Shown here in pieces: positions 9,434 to 16,838 of a DNA stretch of 64,000 nt (its first letter is position 1; the number at the start of each line of letters is the position of its first letter). The stretch is from Acinetobacter chinensis (GTDB lineage: Bacteria > Pseudomonadota > Gammaproteobacteria > Pseudomonadales > Moraxellaceae): assembly GCF_002165375.2 (NCBI RefSeq), contig NZ_CP032134.1:930001-994000 (forward strand). The letters run 5' to 3'. The notes beneath the pieces are model-generated. The model did not search any database, was not told the origin of the DNA, and saw only the letters and a program-made list of their open reading frames with translations. The position numbers were made by a program, and so were the translations under genes.

Positions 9434-9543
9434 GAATCAGACAGTATCATGTCCTCATCTGATTACAGATGAAAGACGTTTATTGATCTCATTTGAGCAT
9501 GAAAATTGCTTTAGACAATCAGAAATAAACAATTGAGGTTCCC

Positions 9544-10917
9544 ATGGATATTTTTCCAGTCTCTTTAAAGTTGCAACAGCAACCGTGTCTGATTGTCGGT
9601 GGTGGAAGCATTGCCTTGCGCAAGGCAACTTTACTTGCCAAAGCGGGTGCAGTCATTCATGTGGTTGCACCTGAAATTGAAGAAGGCCTGCTGGATATTG
9701 TTCATTCTACACATGGGCAGTTTCATGCTGAAAAATTCAATACCGACATCGGTCTGAGCGGCTATCGTCTGGTGATTGCAGCGACCAATGATAAAGCAGT
9801 CAATCAGTCAGTTTTTGAAGCCTGTGAAGATTTGAATGTTTTGGTCAACAGTGTGGATGATCCTCCGCATTGTCGCTTTATGGTGCCTGCAATTATTGAC
9901 CGTTCGCCATTGGTGATCTCGGTTGCAACCAATGGTGCTTCGCCTGTACTGGCGCGTCAGATCCGTACTCAACTTGAAGCTGCTGTTCCACATGGGATGG
10001 GTAAGCTGGCTGATTTTTCCGGTAAATGGCGTAAAGTGGTGAAGGAGCAGATCAGTAATCCTGATGAGCGCCGTATCTTTTGGGAAGATCTGTATGCAAG
10101 TCCGCTGAAAGAACAGGTGTTCAATGATCGTCTGGCTGAAGCTGACCGTTTGATTGAACAGGCTTTGACAGAATGGCAAAAACCGAAAGGTGAAGTCTAT
10201 CTGGTGGGTGCAGGACCTGGTGATCCTGAGCTACTGACCCTAAAAGCCCTGCGTTTAATGCAGCAGGCTGATGTGGTCATATATGATCGTCTGGTGTCAC
10301 CTGCGATTATGGAACTCTGTCGCCGTGATGCTGAAAAAGTCTATGTGGGCAAAGCGCGTTCCAATCATTCTGTGCCACAGGATGGTATAAACGCTTTACT
10401 GGTTGAATATGCCTCGCAGGGTAAACGTGTCTGCCGTCTGAAAGGTGGTGATCCATTTATCTTTGGGCGCGGTGGTGAAGAAATTCAGGAACTGTTTGCA
10501 GCAGGTGTTACTTTTCAGGTTGTGCCTGGAATTACCGCAGCATCAGGCTGTTCTGCTTATGCAGGTATTCCGTTAACCCATCGTGATTATGCACAAAGCG
10601 TCCGCTTCCTTACTGGGCATCTAAAAGAAGGTTCTCCTGAGTTGCCGTGGCATGAACTGGTCTATGAAAATCAGACACTGGTTCTGTATATGGGCTTGGT
10701 TGGATTGGAAAAAATCTGTGAAAAACTCATCGCGCATGGTCAGCGTCCTGATATGCCAGTGGCATTGATTTCCAAAGGGACAACACCTGATCAGAAAGTC
10801 GTGGTGGGTACTTTGGCAGATATCGCTTCAAAAGTTGAAGAAAATCATATTCAGGCACCGACTTTAACCATTATTGGTGAAGTGGTCAGTTTACGTGAAC
10901 AGTTAAGATGGCGATAA
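9544..10917 (+). CDS. cysG: Siroheme synthase (fused CysG)
   Basis: Converts uroporphyrinogen III to siroheme, the cofactor of sulfite and nitrite reductases. 457 aa, full-length fusion. N-terminal precorrin-2 dehydrogenase/ferrochelatase module: LIVGGGSIALRKA near 16-28 (NAD site) and NGASPVLARQIR near 122. The C-terminal SAM-dependent uroporphyrinogen methyltransferase starts near 217 with VYLVGAGPGDPELLTLKA and contains RLKGGDPFIFGRGGEE and the GITAASG motif. It shares the tetrapyrrole route that begins with hemA (33.2 kb). A repeat-like palindromic sequence lies just downstream. Confidence 0.96.
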   Translation: MDIFPVSLKLQQQPCLIVGGGSIALRKATLLAKAGAVIHVVAPEIEEGLLDIVHSTHGQFHAEKFNTDIGLSGYRLVIAATNDKAVNQSVFEACEDLNVLVNSVDDPPHCRFMVPAIIDRSPLVISVATNGASPVLARQIRTQLEAAVPHGMGKLADFSGKWRKVVKEQISNPDERRIFWEDLYASPLKEQVFNDRLAEADRLIEQALTEWQKPKGEVYLVGAGPGDPELLTLKALRLMQQADVVIYDRLVSPAIMELCRRDAEKVYVGKARSNHSVPQDGINALLVEYASQGKRVCRLKGGDPFIFGRGGEEIQELFAAGVTFQVVPGITAASGCSAYAGIPLTHRDYAQSVRFLTGHLKEGSPELPWHELVYENQTLVLYMGLVGLEKICEKLIAHGQRPDMPVALISKGTTPDQKVVVGTLADIASKVEENHIQAPTLTIIGEVVSLREQLRWR

Positions 10918-10920
10918 AAT

Positions 10921-10987
10921 CTCCCCAACCCCTTCTTTAAAAGAGGGGAGTTCCTCCCTTTGAAAAGGGAGGATAGGAGAGATTAAG
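10921..10987. repeat. REP-like compound inverted repeat
   Basis: About 67 bp between cysG and trmL, made of two nested hairpins (arms CTCCCC...GGGGAG and CCTCCCTTT...AAGGGAGG) whose outer ends (AATCTCCCC and GGAGAGATT) are also roughly complementary. This resembles dispersed intergenic palindromes I recall from Acinetobacter genomes. It occurs only once in this window, so 'repeat' is an inference. Confidence 0.5.
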
Positions 10988-11004
10988 GGCAGTAGAGAAA
11001 ATAC

Positions 11005-11484
11005 GTGATACATGTTGTTTTATTTGAACCTGAAATTCCTGCAAATACAGGGAATATCATCCGTTTATGTGCCAATACAGGTGCGCAGTTGCATCTGGTT
11101 AAACCTTTAGGTTTTGAACTGGATGATAAAAAATTGCGCCGTGCCGGACTGGATTATCATGAATGGGCACACATGAAAGTGTGGGAAAACTTTGCAGAAT
11201 GTCTTGTGCATTTAAAAGCGCAAGGGATTGATCTGGAAGCAATCTATCCTTTAACTACCAAAGGTTCAGAAACACCCCATACCTCGAATTTAAATCGTCC
11301 TGTGGCTTTACTGATGGGTCCTGAAACCCGTGGTCTGCCTGAAGATGTGCGCATGATGTTCCCTCAGGAACACTGGATCCGTCTGCCAATGGCACCGAAT
11401 TCCCGTAGTTTGAATTTATCCAATGCGACGGCAGTTATTCTGTATGAAGCCTGGCGTCAGCAGGGTTTTCAGGAATTGAAATAA
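11005..11484 (+). CDS. trmL: tRNA (cytidine/uridine-34-2'-O)-methyltransferase
   Basis: SPOUT-family enzyme that 2'-O-methylates the wobble base of tRNA-Leu isoacceptors using SAM. 159 aa, as in the family. Landmarks: N-terminal VLFEPEIPANTGNIIRLC (about 4-21), LMGPETRGLP (near 109) and the knot-forming IRLPMAPNSRSLNLSNA (near 126-142). The start is GTG at 11005, which gives the exact family N-terminus; no ATG fits. A terminator follows at 11491. Confidence 0.94.
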   Translation: MIHVVLFEPEIPANTGNIIRLCANTGAQLHLVKPLGFELDDKKLRRAGLDYHEWAHMKVWENFAECLVHLKAQGIDLEAIYPLTTKGSETPHTSNLNRPVALLMGPETRGLPEDVRMMFPQEHWIRLPMAPNSRSLNLSNATAVILYEAWRQQGFQELK

Positions 11485-11490
11485 AAATCT

Positions 11491-11519
11491 AAACAGCCAT
11501 CCGTCAGGATGGTTTTTTT
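11491..11519 (+). terminator. Intrinsic terminator of trmL
   Basis: CCATCC (11497-11502) pairs with GGATGG (11507-11512) across a GTCA loop, followed by seven T. Confidence 0.85.
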
Positions 11520-11632
11520 ATGCAGATCAGTTCTGTGGCAACAGAATTATGTAAGCGTATTTTAATGCGGCTTTATGATCTAAAACTCAGCCTGTATAAA
11601 GTAAGTTAAGTAAATCAATTTATTATTAGCCT

Positions 11633-12079
11633 ATGTCTGTTCAACTGAATCTGAAAACCTGTGTAAAGGGACTCATGCTGCTGTTGTCATGCAGTATGGT
11701 CATGCCTGTTTTTGCTGAACAGGTGGCAAAACCTGTAGATGCTGTAGAGAAAGTCAGTCCTGAAGAAATCAGAGTGGCTTTGAAAAATATGAATAATAAT
11801 TTCAGTCAGAGGATAGACCAGTGGGGCAACAATTTAAAACGCGATGATTTTAATGTTGTTCGAGGTAAGGCCTCTTTAAAACCAGCCAAACAGCAGGAAG
11901 TCTGTAATATTTTTCAGTTCGTGGTGGATGAAACTTACCAGCTGGCATTGAATAACAGACACAGGCTGAATGAGGAAGAAAGCAAAATTGTTGCAGACAG
12001 ACCACTGTTTATTCAGAAGCTTGGATTTGAGGGTGGCATTATAAAAACTGAAATGGGTTTTGATTGCAGAATCTTTTAA
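11633..12079 (+). CDS. Small secreted protein of unknown function
   Basis: 148 aa with a clear signal peptide: positive start, hydrophobic core at about 11-25, and an AxA-type site (VFAEQ near 29). The mature region is mostly helical and polar with two cysteines (in EVCNIF and FDCRIF) that could form a disulfide in the periplasm. I do not recognise the family. It stands alone, ending at a perfect bidirectional terminator shared with the convergent permease gene. Confidence 0.7.
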   Translation: MSVQLNLKTCVKGLMLLLSCSMVMPVFAEQVAKPVDAVEKVSPEEIRVALKNMNNNFSQRIDQWGNNLKRDDFNVVRGKASLKPAKQQEVCNIFQFVVDETYQLALNNRHRLNEEESKIVADRPLFIQKLGFEGGIIKTEMGFDCRIF

Positions 12080-12120
12080 ATGAAACTTTAAAGCTATATG
12101 TTTCAGAATTTCTGTTAAAA

Positions 12121-12150
12121 GTAAAAAAGACGCTGAAGCGTCTTTTTTAC
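12121..12150. terminator. Bidirectional terminator
   Basis: Perfect 13-bp palindrome (12121-12133 with 12138-12150) with a TGAA loop and T/A runs on both sides. It serves the small secreted protein gene on plus and the permease gene on minus. Confidence 0.92.
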
Positions 12151-12181
12151 TGATGATGAAAGCAGTCTGTGTACCGAGGTA

Positions 12182-13576
12182 TCAGAGTCTGTCATCAAAC
12201 TCATTATGCTGTGGCGCAGGGTGCTTAAAGCCCTTGGTTTTGTATCCCAGATAAAGGATACCGAACATTGCCCACCATAAACCGAATTTCAGTGCAGTTT
12301 CTTCAATTTCAAGCCACATGGCAAAGATACTGATAAAACCAAGCAGTGGAATAATGACAAAGCTGAGAATCTCTTTGAAGCTCTTGGTACGTCCATCACG
12401 TAAAGCATAGCGTGAAATAACCGACAGATTCACAAAAGTAAATGCAGTCAGCGCACCAAAGCTGATCATTGAAATCACAATGTCCAGGTCCATGAAACCG
12501 GCAGTCAGGGCAACAACACCAACAATCAGAATGTTATAAGAAGGTGTAAAGTTCTTTGGACTGATATGACCGAAAATCTTTTTGTTGATTACGCCATCAC
12601 GACCCATGACATACATCAGGCGTGATACACCTGCATGCGCTGAAATACCCGAAGCCATCACTGTGATAATTGCAAAATACAGCACCACAGTTTTGAATGC
12701 GACACCACCTACAGCCTGTAAAATATCGGGCTGAGTTGCAGCAACATCTTCAAAATAAGTTTTTGGATCGTTCGGGAAGTAAATCTGCATGAAGTAAGTA
12801 CTGATAATAAAAATTATCCCTGCAAATAACGCAGTCATGAAAATTGCACGAGGCAAGGTCTTTTCAGTGTCTTTTGTTTCTTCTGCTAGTGAACTTAAAG
12901 AGTCAAATCCTGTGAAAGAGAAGCACAGTAAGGTCGCACCAGTAATCAGTGCACCCAGACTTGTCATTTCATTCCAGAACGGCTCCAGACTCCATAACTG
13001 GTATTTTGCATTGACCAGTGTACCGTCAGCATTTACACCACCTGCAAGCAGCTGGTAAACCATCCAGGTAAAGTATGCAATCACTGCAAGCTGAACCAGA
13101 ACAATCAGACTGTTAAAGTTGGCAACAAACTTGGCACCACGGAGGTTAACCCCGGTCATGACCGCAGTTAAGCCGACAACCCATACCCAGTGATTCACGT
13201 CAGGGAACAGTGCTTCCAGATAAATCACAGCAAGAATAATATTGACCATTGGGGACAATAAATAATCCAGCCAGGATGACCATCCCACCATAAACCCGAC
13301 ATTTGGGTGAATGGATTTCTGAGCATAGGTGTACGCAGAACCCGAAGACGGATAACGGCGGATCATGTGCCCATAACTGATGGAAGTGAATAAAATTGCG
13401 ATCAGCGCAATAATATAAGATGTTGGAACGTGAAAATGACTTTCTTCAGATACTAAACCAAAAGTATCAAACAGGGTCATAGGTTGAATATAAGCTAAAC
13501 CAATAATGATAATGTGCCAGAAGCCCAGCGTTTTTTGCAGTTTAGCTGCCGATTGAGTCCCAGAGATATTTGTCAA
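12182..13576 (-). CDS. APC-family permease, PuuP-like (putrescine/amino-acid importer)
   Basis: A 464-aa inner-membrane transporter with about 12 hydrophobic segments. It follows E. coli PuuP closely from memory: GLAYIQPMTLFDTFGLVS near 26-43, SGSAYTYAQKSIHPNVGFMVGWSSWLDYL near 78-107, a GATLLCFSFTGFDSLSSLAEET core near 212-233 and SAHAGVSRLMYVMGRD near 311-326. Substrate is most likely putrescine or a related amine/amino acid; the sequence cannot fix it. The 5' leader holds two perfect dyads (13625-13647 and 13673-13691). An iron-type alcohol dehydrogenase operon lies upstream on the same strand but is separated by a terminator. Confidence 0.82.
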   Translation of the reverse strand: MTNISGTQSAAKLQKTLGFWHIIIIGLAYIQPMTLFDTFGLVSEESHFHVPTSYIIALIAILFTSISYGHMIRRYPSSGSAYTYAQKSIHPNVGFMVGWSSWLDYLLSPMVNIILAVIYLEALFPDVNHWVWVVGLTAVMTGVNLRGAKFVANFNSLIVLVQLAVIAYFTWMVYQLLAGGVNADGTLVNAKYQLWSLEPFWNEMTSLGALITGATLLCFSFTGFDSLSSLAEETKDTEKTLPRAIFMTALFAGIIFIISTYFMQIYFPNDPKTYFEDVAATQPDILQAVGGVAFKTVVLYFAIITVMASGISAHAGVSRLMYVMGRDGVINKKIFGHISPKNFTPSYNILIVGVVALTAGFMDLDIVISMISFGALTAFTFVNLSVISRYALRDGRTKSFKEILSFVIIPLLGFISIFAMWLEIEETALKFGLWWAMFGILYLGYKTKGFKHPAPQHNEFDDRL

Positions 13577-13624
13577 CGGCGTTATCCTCTTAATCGTTGA
13601 TCAAGGATCAGTCATATATACCAA

Positions 13625-13691
13625 GGATCGTTTGAGACGAACGATCCCCCCTACGAATAAAACAAAAGTGCGCCAATCTATACCAGATTGG
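13625..13691 (-). promoter_or_regulatory. Two inverted repeats before the PuuP-like permease
   Basis: GGATCGTT/AACGATCC (8-bp arms, 7-nt spacer, 13625-13647) and CCAATC/GATTGG (6-bp arms, 7-nt spacer, 13673-13691). Both lie within 50-115 bp upstream of the permease start. They could be regulator operators or leader hairpins. Confidence 0.45.
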
Positions 13692-13778
13692 TACCTTTTG
13701 TCAGTAACTTTGTGATTTTTTTTAGCAGAACTTAAGCCAGTCTGCTGAAAAAATGTCTTACAGGGTTATTGATATGAT

Positions 13779-13809
13779 AAAAGCCTGGTGTATATAAAAT
13801 CACCAGGCT
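13779..13809 (-). terminator. Terminator of the SCP2-adh operon
   Basis: Nine-bp stem AGCCTGGTG/CACCAGGCT (13782-13790 with 13801-13809). On the minus strand it is followed by TTTAT, 35 bp after the dehydrogenase stop. Confidence 0.75.
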
Positions 13810-13843
13810 CTGTGTGGATCTATATTGGCTTATTTAAAGTGTA

Positions 13844-15028
13844 TTACCAAGCCTTTTTCAGAATGTTTTTCAGGTCTTCCAGGTTCGCTTCTTTAGGGTT
13901 ATAAATAATCGAACCATCATTCAGCGCTTTTTCAGCGACATCATCCAGCTGAGCTTCAGTTACTTTTCCAGTCTCGCTTAAAGTGCGGGGCAGTTTAGTC
14001 AGAGTAAACAGGCGGTCACGCATGGCCAGGATGGTGGATACGGCTTTGTCTGCACGTAAATGAGCAGGGGTCTGAGCATAAATGTCAGGTCCTGCCAGTG
14101 GCAACAGTAAGTCACCGATTTTATCGCCATTTACTTCTTTGTTGTATTCAAGTACATACGGCAGGAACAGGTTCATACATAAGCCATGGGGCAGATGGGC
14201 AACAGCACCTAATGCATGACCCAGTGAGTGGACAAGCCCGACCATGGAGTTTGAAAATGCAATGCCTGCCATAGTGGAAGCCTGAGCCAGTTCCAGACGA
14301 CCGTGTTCATCAGCTGGATTATCCAGCACATCGAACAGGCTGCCACATACTTTTTTGATTGCAGCTGTTGCATAGGCATCAGAAATTGGGTTGGCAGCCA
14401 TACAGGTATAGGCTTCAACGGCATGTGTCAGTGCATCCATCGCTGTCATTGCTGTCAGGTGTGGTGGAAGGGTCAGTGTCATGCGCGGGTCAAGAATGGC
14501 AGCATTTGGCATCAGGTAATTGGATGCAAAAGGTATTTTGACGTGCTTCTGATTATCTGAAACCACGGCAACCATGGTCACTTCTGAGCCTGTACCTGAA
14601 GTGGTTGGGATCACAAAGAAAGGTTTCAGCGGTTTAGGCAGGTTATGCGCACCTGAATATTTCAGCAGATCATCTCCACCTTCAGTCACCAGGATGTTGG
14701 TTGCTTTTGATGTATCAATAACAGAACCACCGCCTACTGCAATGATCGCATCACAGTTGTTGGTACGATATGCCTGAGCTGCAGCGCGGACTGTTTCAAG
14801 ACTTGAATCTGGTGGAACATCATCAAAGACAAAACCAATTTCTACATTGGTGGATTCAAAAGCAGCTTCAAGAGGTGCCAGCAGGTTATTTGCGCGGACA
14901 CCCTTGTCTGTAATGATCATTGGACGTTTTGAACCCAGTGAAGCAAGTTCAAACGGAATGTGCTCGAGTGCAGCATGACCAGCAATGACTTTGACTGGAC
15001 AGAAAAATTCGTAATAAGGCTTAGCCAT
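13844..15028 (-). CDS. Iron-containing (group III) alcohol dehydrogenase
   Basis: NAD(P)-dependent alcohol dehydrogenase of the Fe-ADH family, 394 aa from ATG 15028. The Rossmann-like GGGSVIDTSK motif lies near 99-108. The metal-binding set is complete: DALTHAVEAY near 200 and HSLGHALGAVAHLPHG near 265-280. The ATG at 15028 is preferred over an in-frame GTG three codons earlier because GGAG sits 8 bp before it. It begins one base after the stop of the SCP2-like gene, so the two are almost certainly co-translated. The substrate is not determinable; the partner hints at a lipidic alcohol. A terminator follows. Confidence 0.9.
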   Translation of the reverse strand: MAKPYYEFFCPVKVIAGHAALEHIPFELASLGSKRPMIITDKGVRANNLLAPLEAAFESTNVEIGFVFDDVPPDSSLETVRAAAQAYRTNNCDAIIAVGGGSVIDTSKATNILVTEGGDDLLKYSGAHNLPKPLKPFFVIPTTSGTGSEVTMVAVVSDNQKHVKIPFASNYLMPNAAILDPRMTLTLPPHLTAMTAMDALTHAVEAYTCMAANPISDAYATAAIKKVCGSLFDVLDNPADEHGRLELAQASTMAGIAFSNSMVGLVHSLGHALGAVAHLPHGLCMNLFLPYVLEYNKEVNGDKIGDLLLPLAGPDIYAQTPAHLRADKAVSTILAMRDRLFTLTKLPRTLSETGKVTEAQLDDVAEKALNDGSIIYNPKEANLEDLKNILKKAW

Positions 15029-15029
15029 G

Positions 15030-15563
15030 TTATGCACTCCGTTTCAGATAGGACTGAGCTACTTTCAGATAAATACTGGCAGCTCCTGTTAATTTTTCTT
15101 TCAGGCTTAAATCGCCTGGGTACTGTTTTACTGCCAGTTCTGCAACCAGTTTCGGCAGAATCAGCGCTTCCATTTTATTGAGGCAGCGGACGAGCCGGAT
15201 CGCATGGGCTAAATCGCCATCTGCAATCATACGGTCATGTGCAAATGCCAAAGCCGTACTTTCCTGAAATGAAAAGACCAGAAATGCATGGCTCAGATGT
15301 TTGAACGTAATGGTCAGATCCGGTTTCTGCTGTGCAGTATCAAGCAGCTCCAGCTGTTTCTGTTCACTGACTCTGGCAATGAATGCAGGACCATCTAGAA
15401 ATACATTCATGGACAGAACGAAACCTGTAGGAAATTTTGCAACTTCCTGTTTAATTTCTTCATCGACCTGGCTCGCCATAACCAGACCTCTGCCAATCAC
15501 ATCCATCATGAGTTTGACATAAGCCTGTTGCAGAGCGGGTTTTACAGATTTACTTGTAATCAC
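15030..15563 (-). CDS. SCP2 (sterol-carrier-like) domain protein
   Basis: A protein of about 177 aa resembling the SCP2 sterol/lipid-binding family, with the characteristic LTITFKHLSHAFLVF strand-helix region in the middle and a DGDLAHAIRLVRCLNKMEALILPKL segment following. I chose GTG 15563 because AGGGA lies 8 bp upstream; the frame is open up to a TTG at 15635, but that extension overlaps the putative promoter and operator. It is the first gene of a two-gene operon with the alcohol dehydrogenase, suggesting that it presents or binds a hydrophobic substrate. That role is inference. Confidence 0.7.
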   Translation of the reverse strand: MITSKSVKPALQQAYVKLMMDVIGRGLVMASQVDEEIKQEVAKFPTGFVLSMNVFLDGPAFIARVSEQKQLELLDTAQQKPDLTITFKHLSHAFLVFSFQESTALAFAHDRMIADGDLAHAIRLVRCLNKMEALILPKLVAELAVKQYPGDLSLKEKLTGAASIYLKVAQSYLKRSA

Positions 15564-15592
15564 TCGCGAGTCCCTATTGTAAAAATAATTAT

Positions 15593-15616
15593 AAATTAGA
15601 GCAAATACTCTAATTT
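15593..15616 (-). promoter_or_regulatory. Perfect inverted repeat (putative operator) of the SCP2-adh operon
   Basis: AAATTAGAG (15593-15601) and CTCTAATTT (15608-15616) are perfect 9-bp arms with a 6-bp spacer, 24 bp in all. On the minus strand the dyad is followed by a TATAAT -10-like hexamer, so it covers the -35 region. This is a typical place for a repressor or activator. No regulator gene is adjacent in the window. Confidence 0.6.
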
Positions 15617-15641
15617 GTTTTTGTGTGAAATGCAAAGTCTT

Positions 15642-16304
15642 TTATTGTTCTATGACTTCTACGTCATTAAAGTAACCGCTGTCTTTTAAAGATTCAATCA
15701 CATCTGCACAGAAGTTTTCAAAACGTGGATAAGTTTCAGGAATAAGATCCATGACTCTGACCATTTCAAGTCCTGCATAACCACATGGATTAATCGTGTG
15801 AAATCCGGTCAGATCGCAGTCAATATTTAACGCTAAGCCGTGATAACTACGTCCTTTACGGATTTTAAAACCCAGAGACCCAATTTTACGTTCATCAACA
15901 TATACACCTGGTGCATCTGCTTTAGCATATGCCGTGATGCCATATTTTTTCAGCAGTTCAATCATCAGATTTTCAGCATAGGACACCAGACTGCGGACAT
16001 TCCATTTCAGTCGGTTTAAATCAAACATGAAATAGACCACCATCTGACCAGGACCATGCCATGTAATCTGACCGCCGCGGTCGCTCTGAACCACAGGAAT
16101 ATCCGTATGTGTCAGGATATGTTCAGGTTTTCCTGCCTGTCCCTGTGTCAGTACATCATGATGTTGCAAAATCCACAGTTCATCGGGTGTATTTTCATCA
16201 CGGTTTTCTGTCAGGTTTTTCATTGCCTGAAAACGGTCAGCATATTCAACCGCTGTTTCAAAGTGTCGAATAATCAGCTTGGGTTTCAGAACAGTATCAT
16301 TCAC
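15642..16304 (-). CDS. lipB: Lipoyl(octanoyl) transferase
   Basis: Transfers octanoate from acyl-ACP to lipoyl domains of dehydrogenase E2 subunits, such as the 2-oxoglutarate dehydrogenase whose E1 gene starts at 63.9 kb. 220 aa, normal length. Visible motifs: RGGQITWHGPGQMVVYFMFDL near 77-97, KIGSLGFKI with the conserved Lys near 140, YHGLALNID near 152 and the catalytic Cys in INPCGYAG near 172. The start has only a weak ribosome site. It lies downstream of the YbeD-like gene, as in E. coli ybeD-lipB, but a terminator stands between them here. Confidence 0.95.
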   Translation of the reverse strand: MNDTVLKPKLIIRHFETAVEYADRFQAMKNLTENRDENTPDELWILQHHDVLTQGQAGKPEHILTHTDIPVVQSDRGGQITWHGPGQMVVYFMFDLNRLKWNVRSLVSYAENLMIELLKKYGITAYAKADAPGVYVDERKIGSLGFKIRKGRSYHGLALNIDCDLTGFHTINPCGYAGLEMVRVMDLIPETYPRFENFCADVIESLKDSGYFNDVEVIEQ

Positions 16305-16393
16305 AGAACAGGTATCCTTTTCGTCAAAACTGTTTGTCCAATTATAGACTTTTCAACTGAACTGTGGAGCTGAAAAAGACTGTGGAGACATAA

Positions 16394-16419
16394 AAAAACA
16401 CGCCAGCAGGCGTGTTTTT
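16394..16419. terminator. Terminator between the ybeD-like gene and lipB
   Basis: Perfect 11-bp stem (16394-16404 with 16409-16419), AGCA loop, A/T runs on both sides. It lies 9 bp after the ybeD-like stop on the minus strand. Confidence 0.9.
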
Positions 16420-16427
16420 AAAGCAGA

Positions 16428-16721
16428 TTACAGTGCTGTTTTAATCAGAGGGCAGGCTGCAAGATCGGCATAAAGCTGATGTACCTGTTCCAGTTCTTCA
16501 AAACGGAGCTGCGCAGTAATGGAGTGATATTTACCTGTACGCGAAGGCTGAACTGATAAAGTCGCTCCATCAAACTCAGGGAAATGTTTCACTAAAATTT
16601 CCAGGACTGCAACGTGCAGTTCTGTACCAGCATTACCAATGAGTTTAATTGGGTAGTCCATTGGAAAAACCCAGAGATGTTCCTGTAATTCGCGGGATGG
16701 TGTGCGATCTGGCATAGTCAT
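16428..16721 (-). CDS. YbeD-like DUF493 protein
   Basis: A small cytosolic protein of 97 aa. The segment HLWVFPMDYPIKLIGNAG (near 15-32) and the following alpha/beta ACT-like pattern match DUF493/YbeD, found next to lipB in many gammaproteobacteria. Proposed roles in lipoate metabolism are not proven. The start at 16721 follows a strong AAGGGGGA ribosome site with 9-bp spacing. It lies downstream of rpoD on the same strand, with an 8-bp hairpin (CGCCTGCA/TGCAGGCG, 16746-16765) between them. Confidence 0.85.
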   Translation of the reverse strand: MTMPDRTPSRELQEHLWVFPMDYPIKLIGNAGTELHVAVLEILVKHFPEFDGATLSVQPSRTGKYHSITAQLRFEELEQVHQLYADLAACPLIKTAL

Positions 16722-16838
16722 GAGAGTCAGTCCCCCTTATATCAAACGCCTGCATGAGTGCAGGCGCTGTTGTGGTTCTCTTGATTACTTAATGGAGACT
16801 TTCAATAATTTTTCAAGCCTCCATCGGAGTATCAGAAA

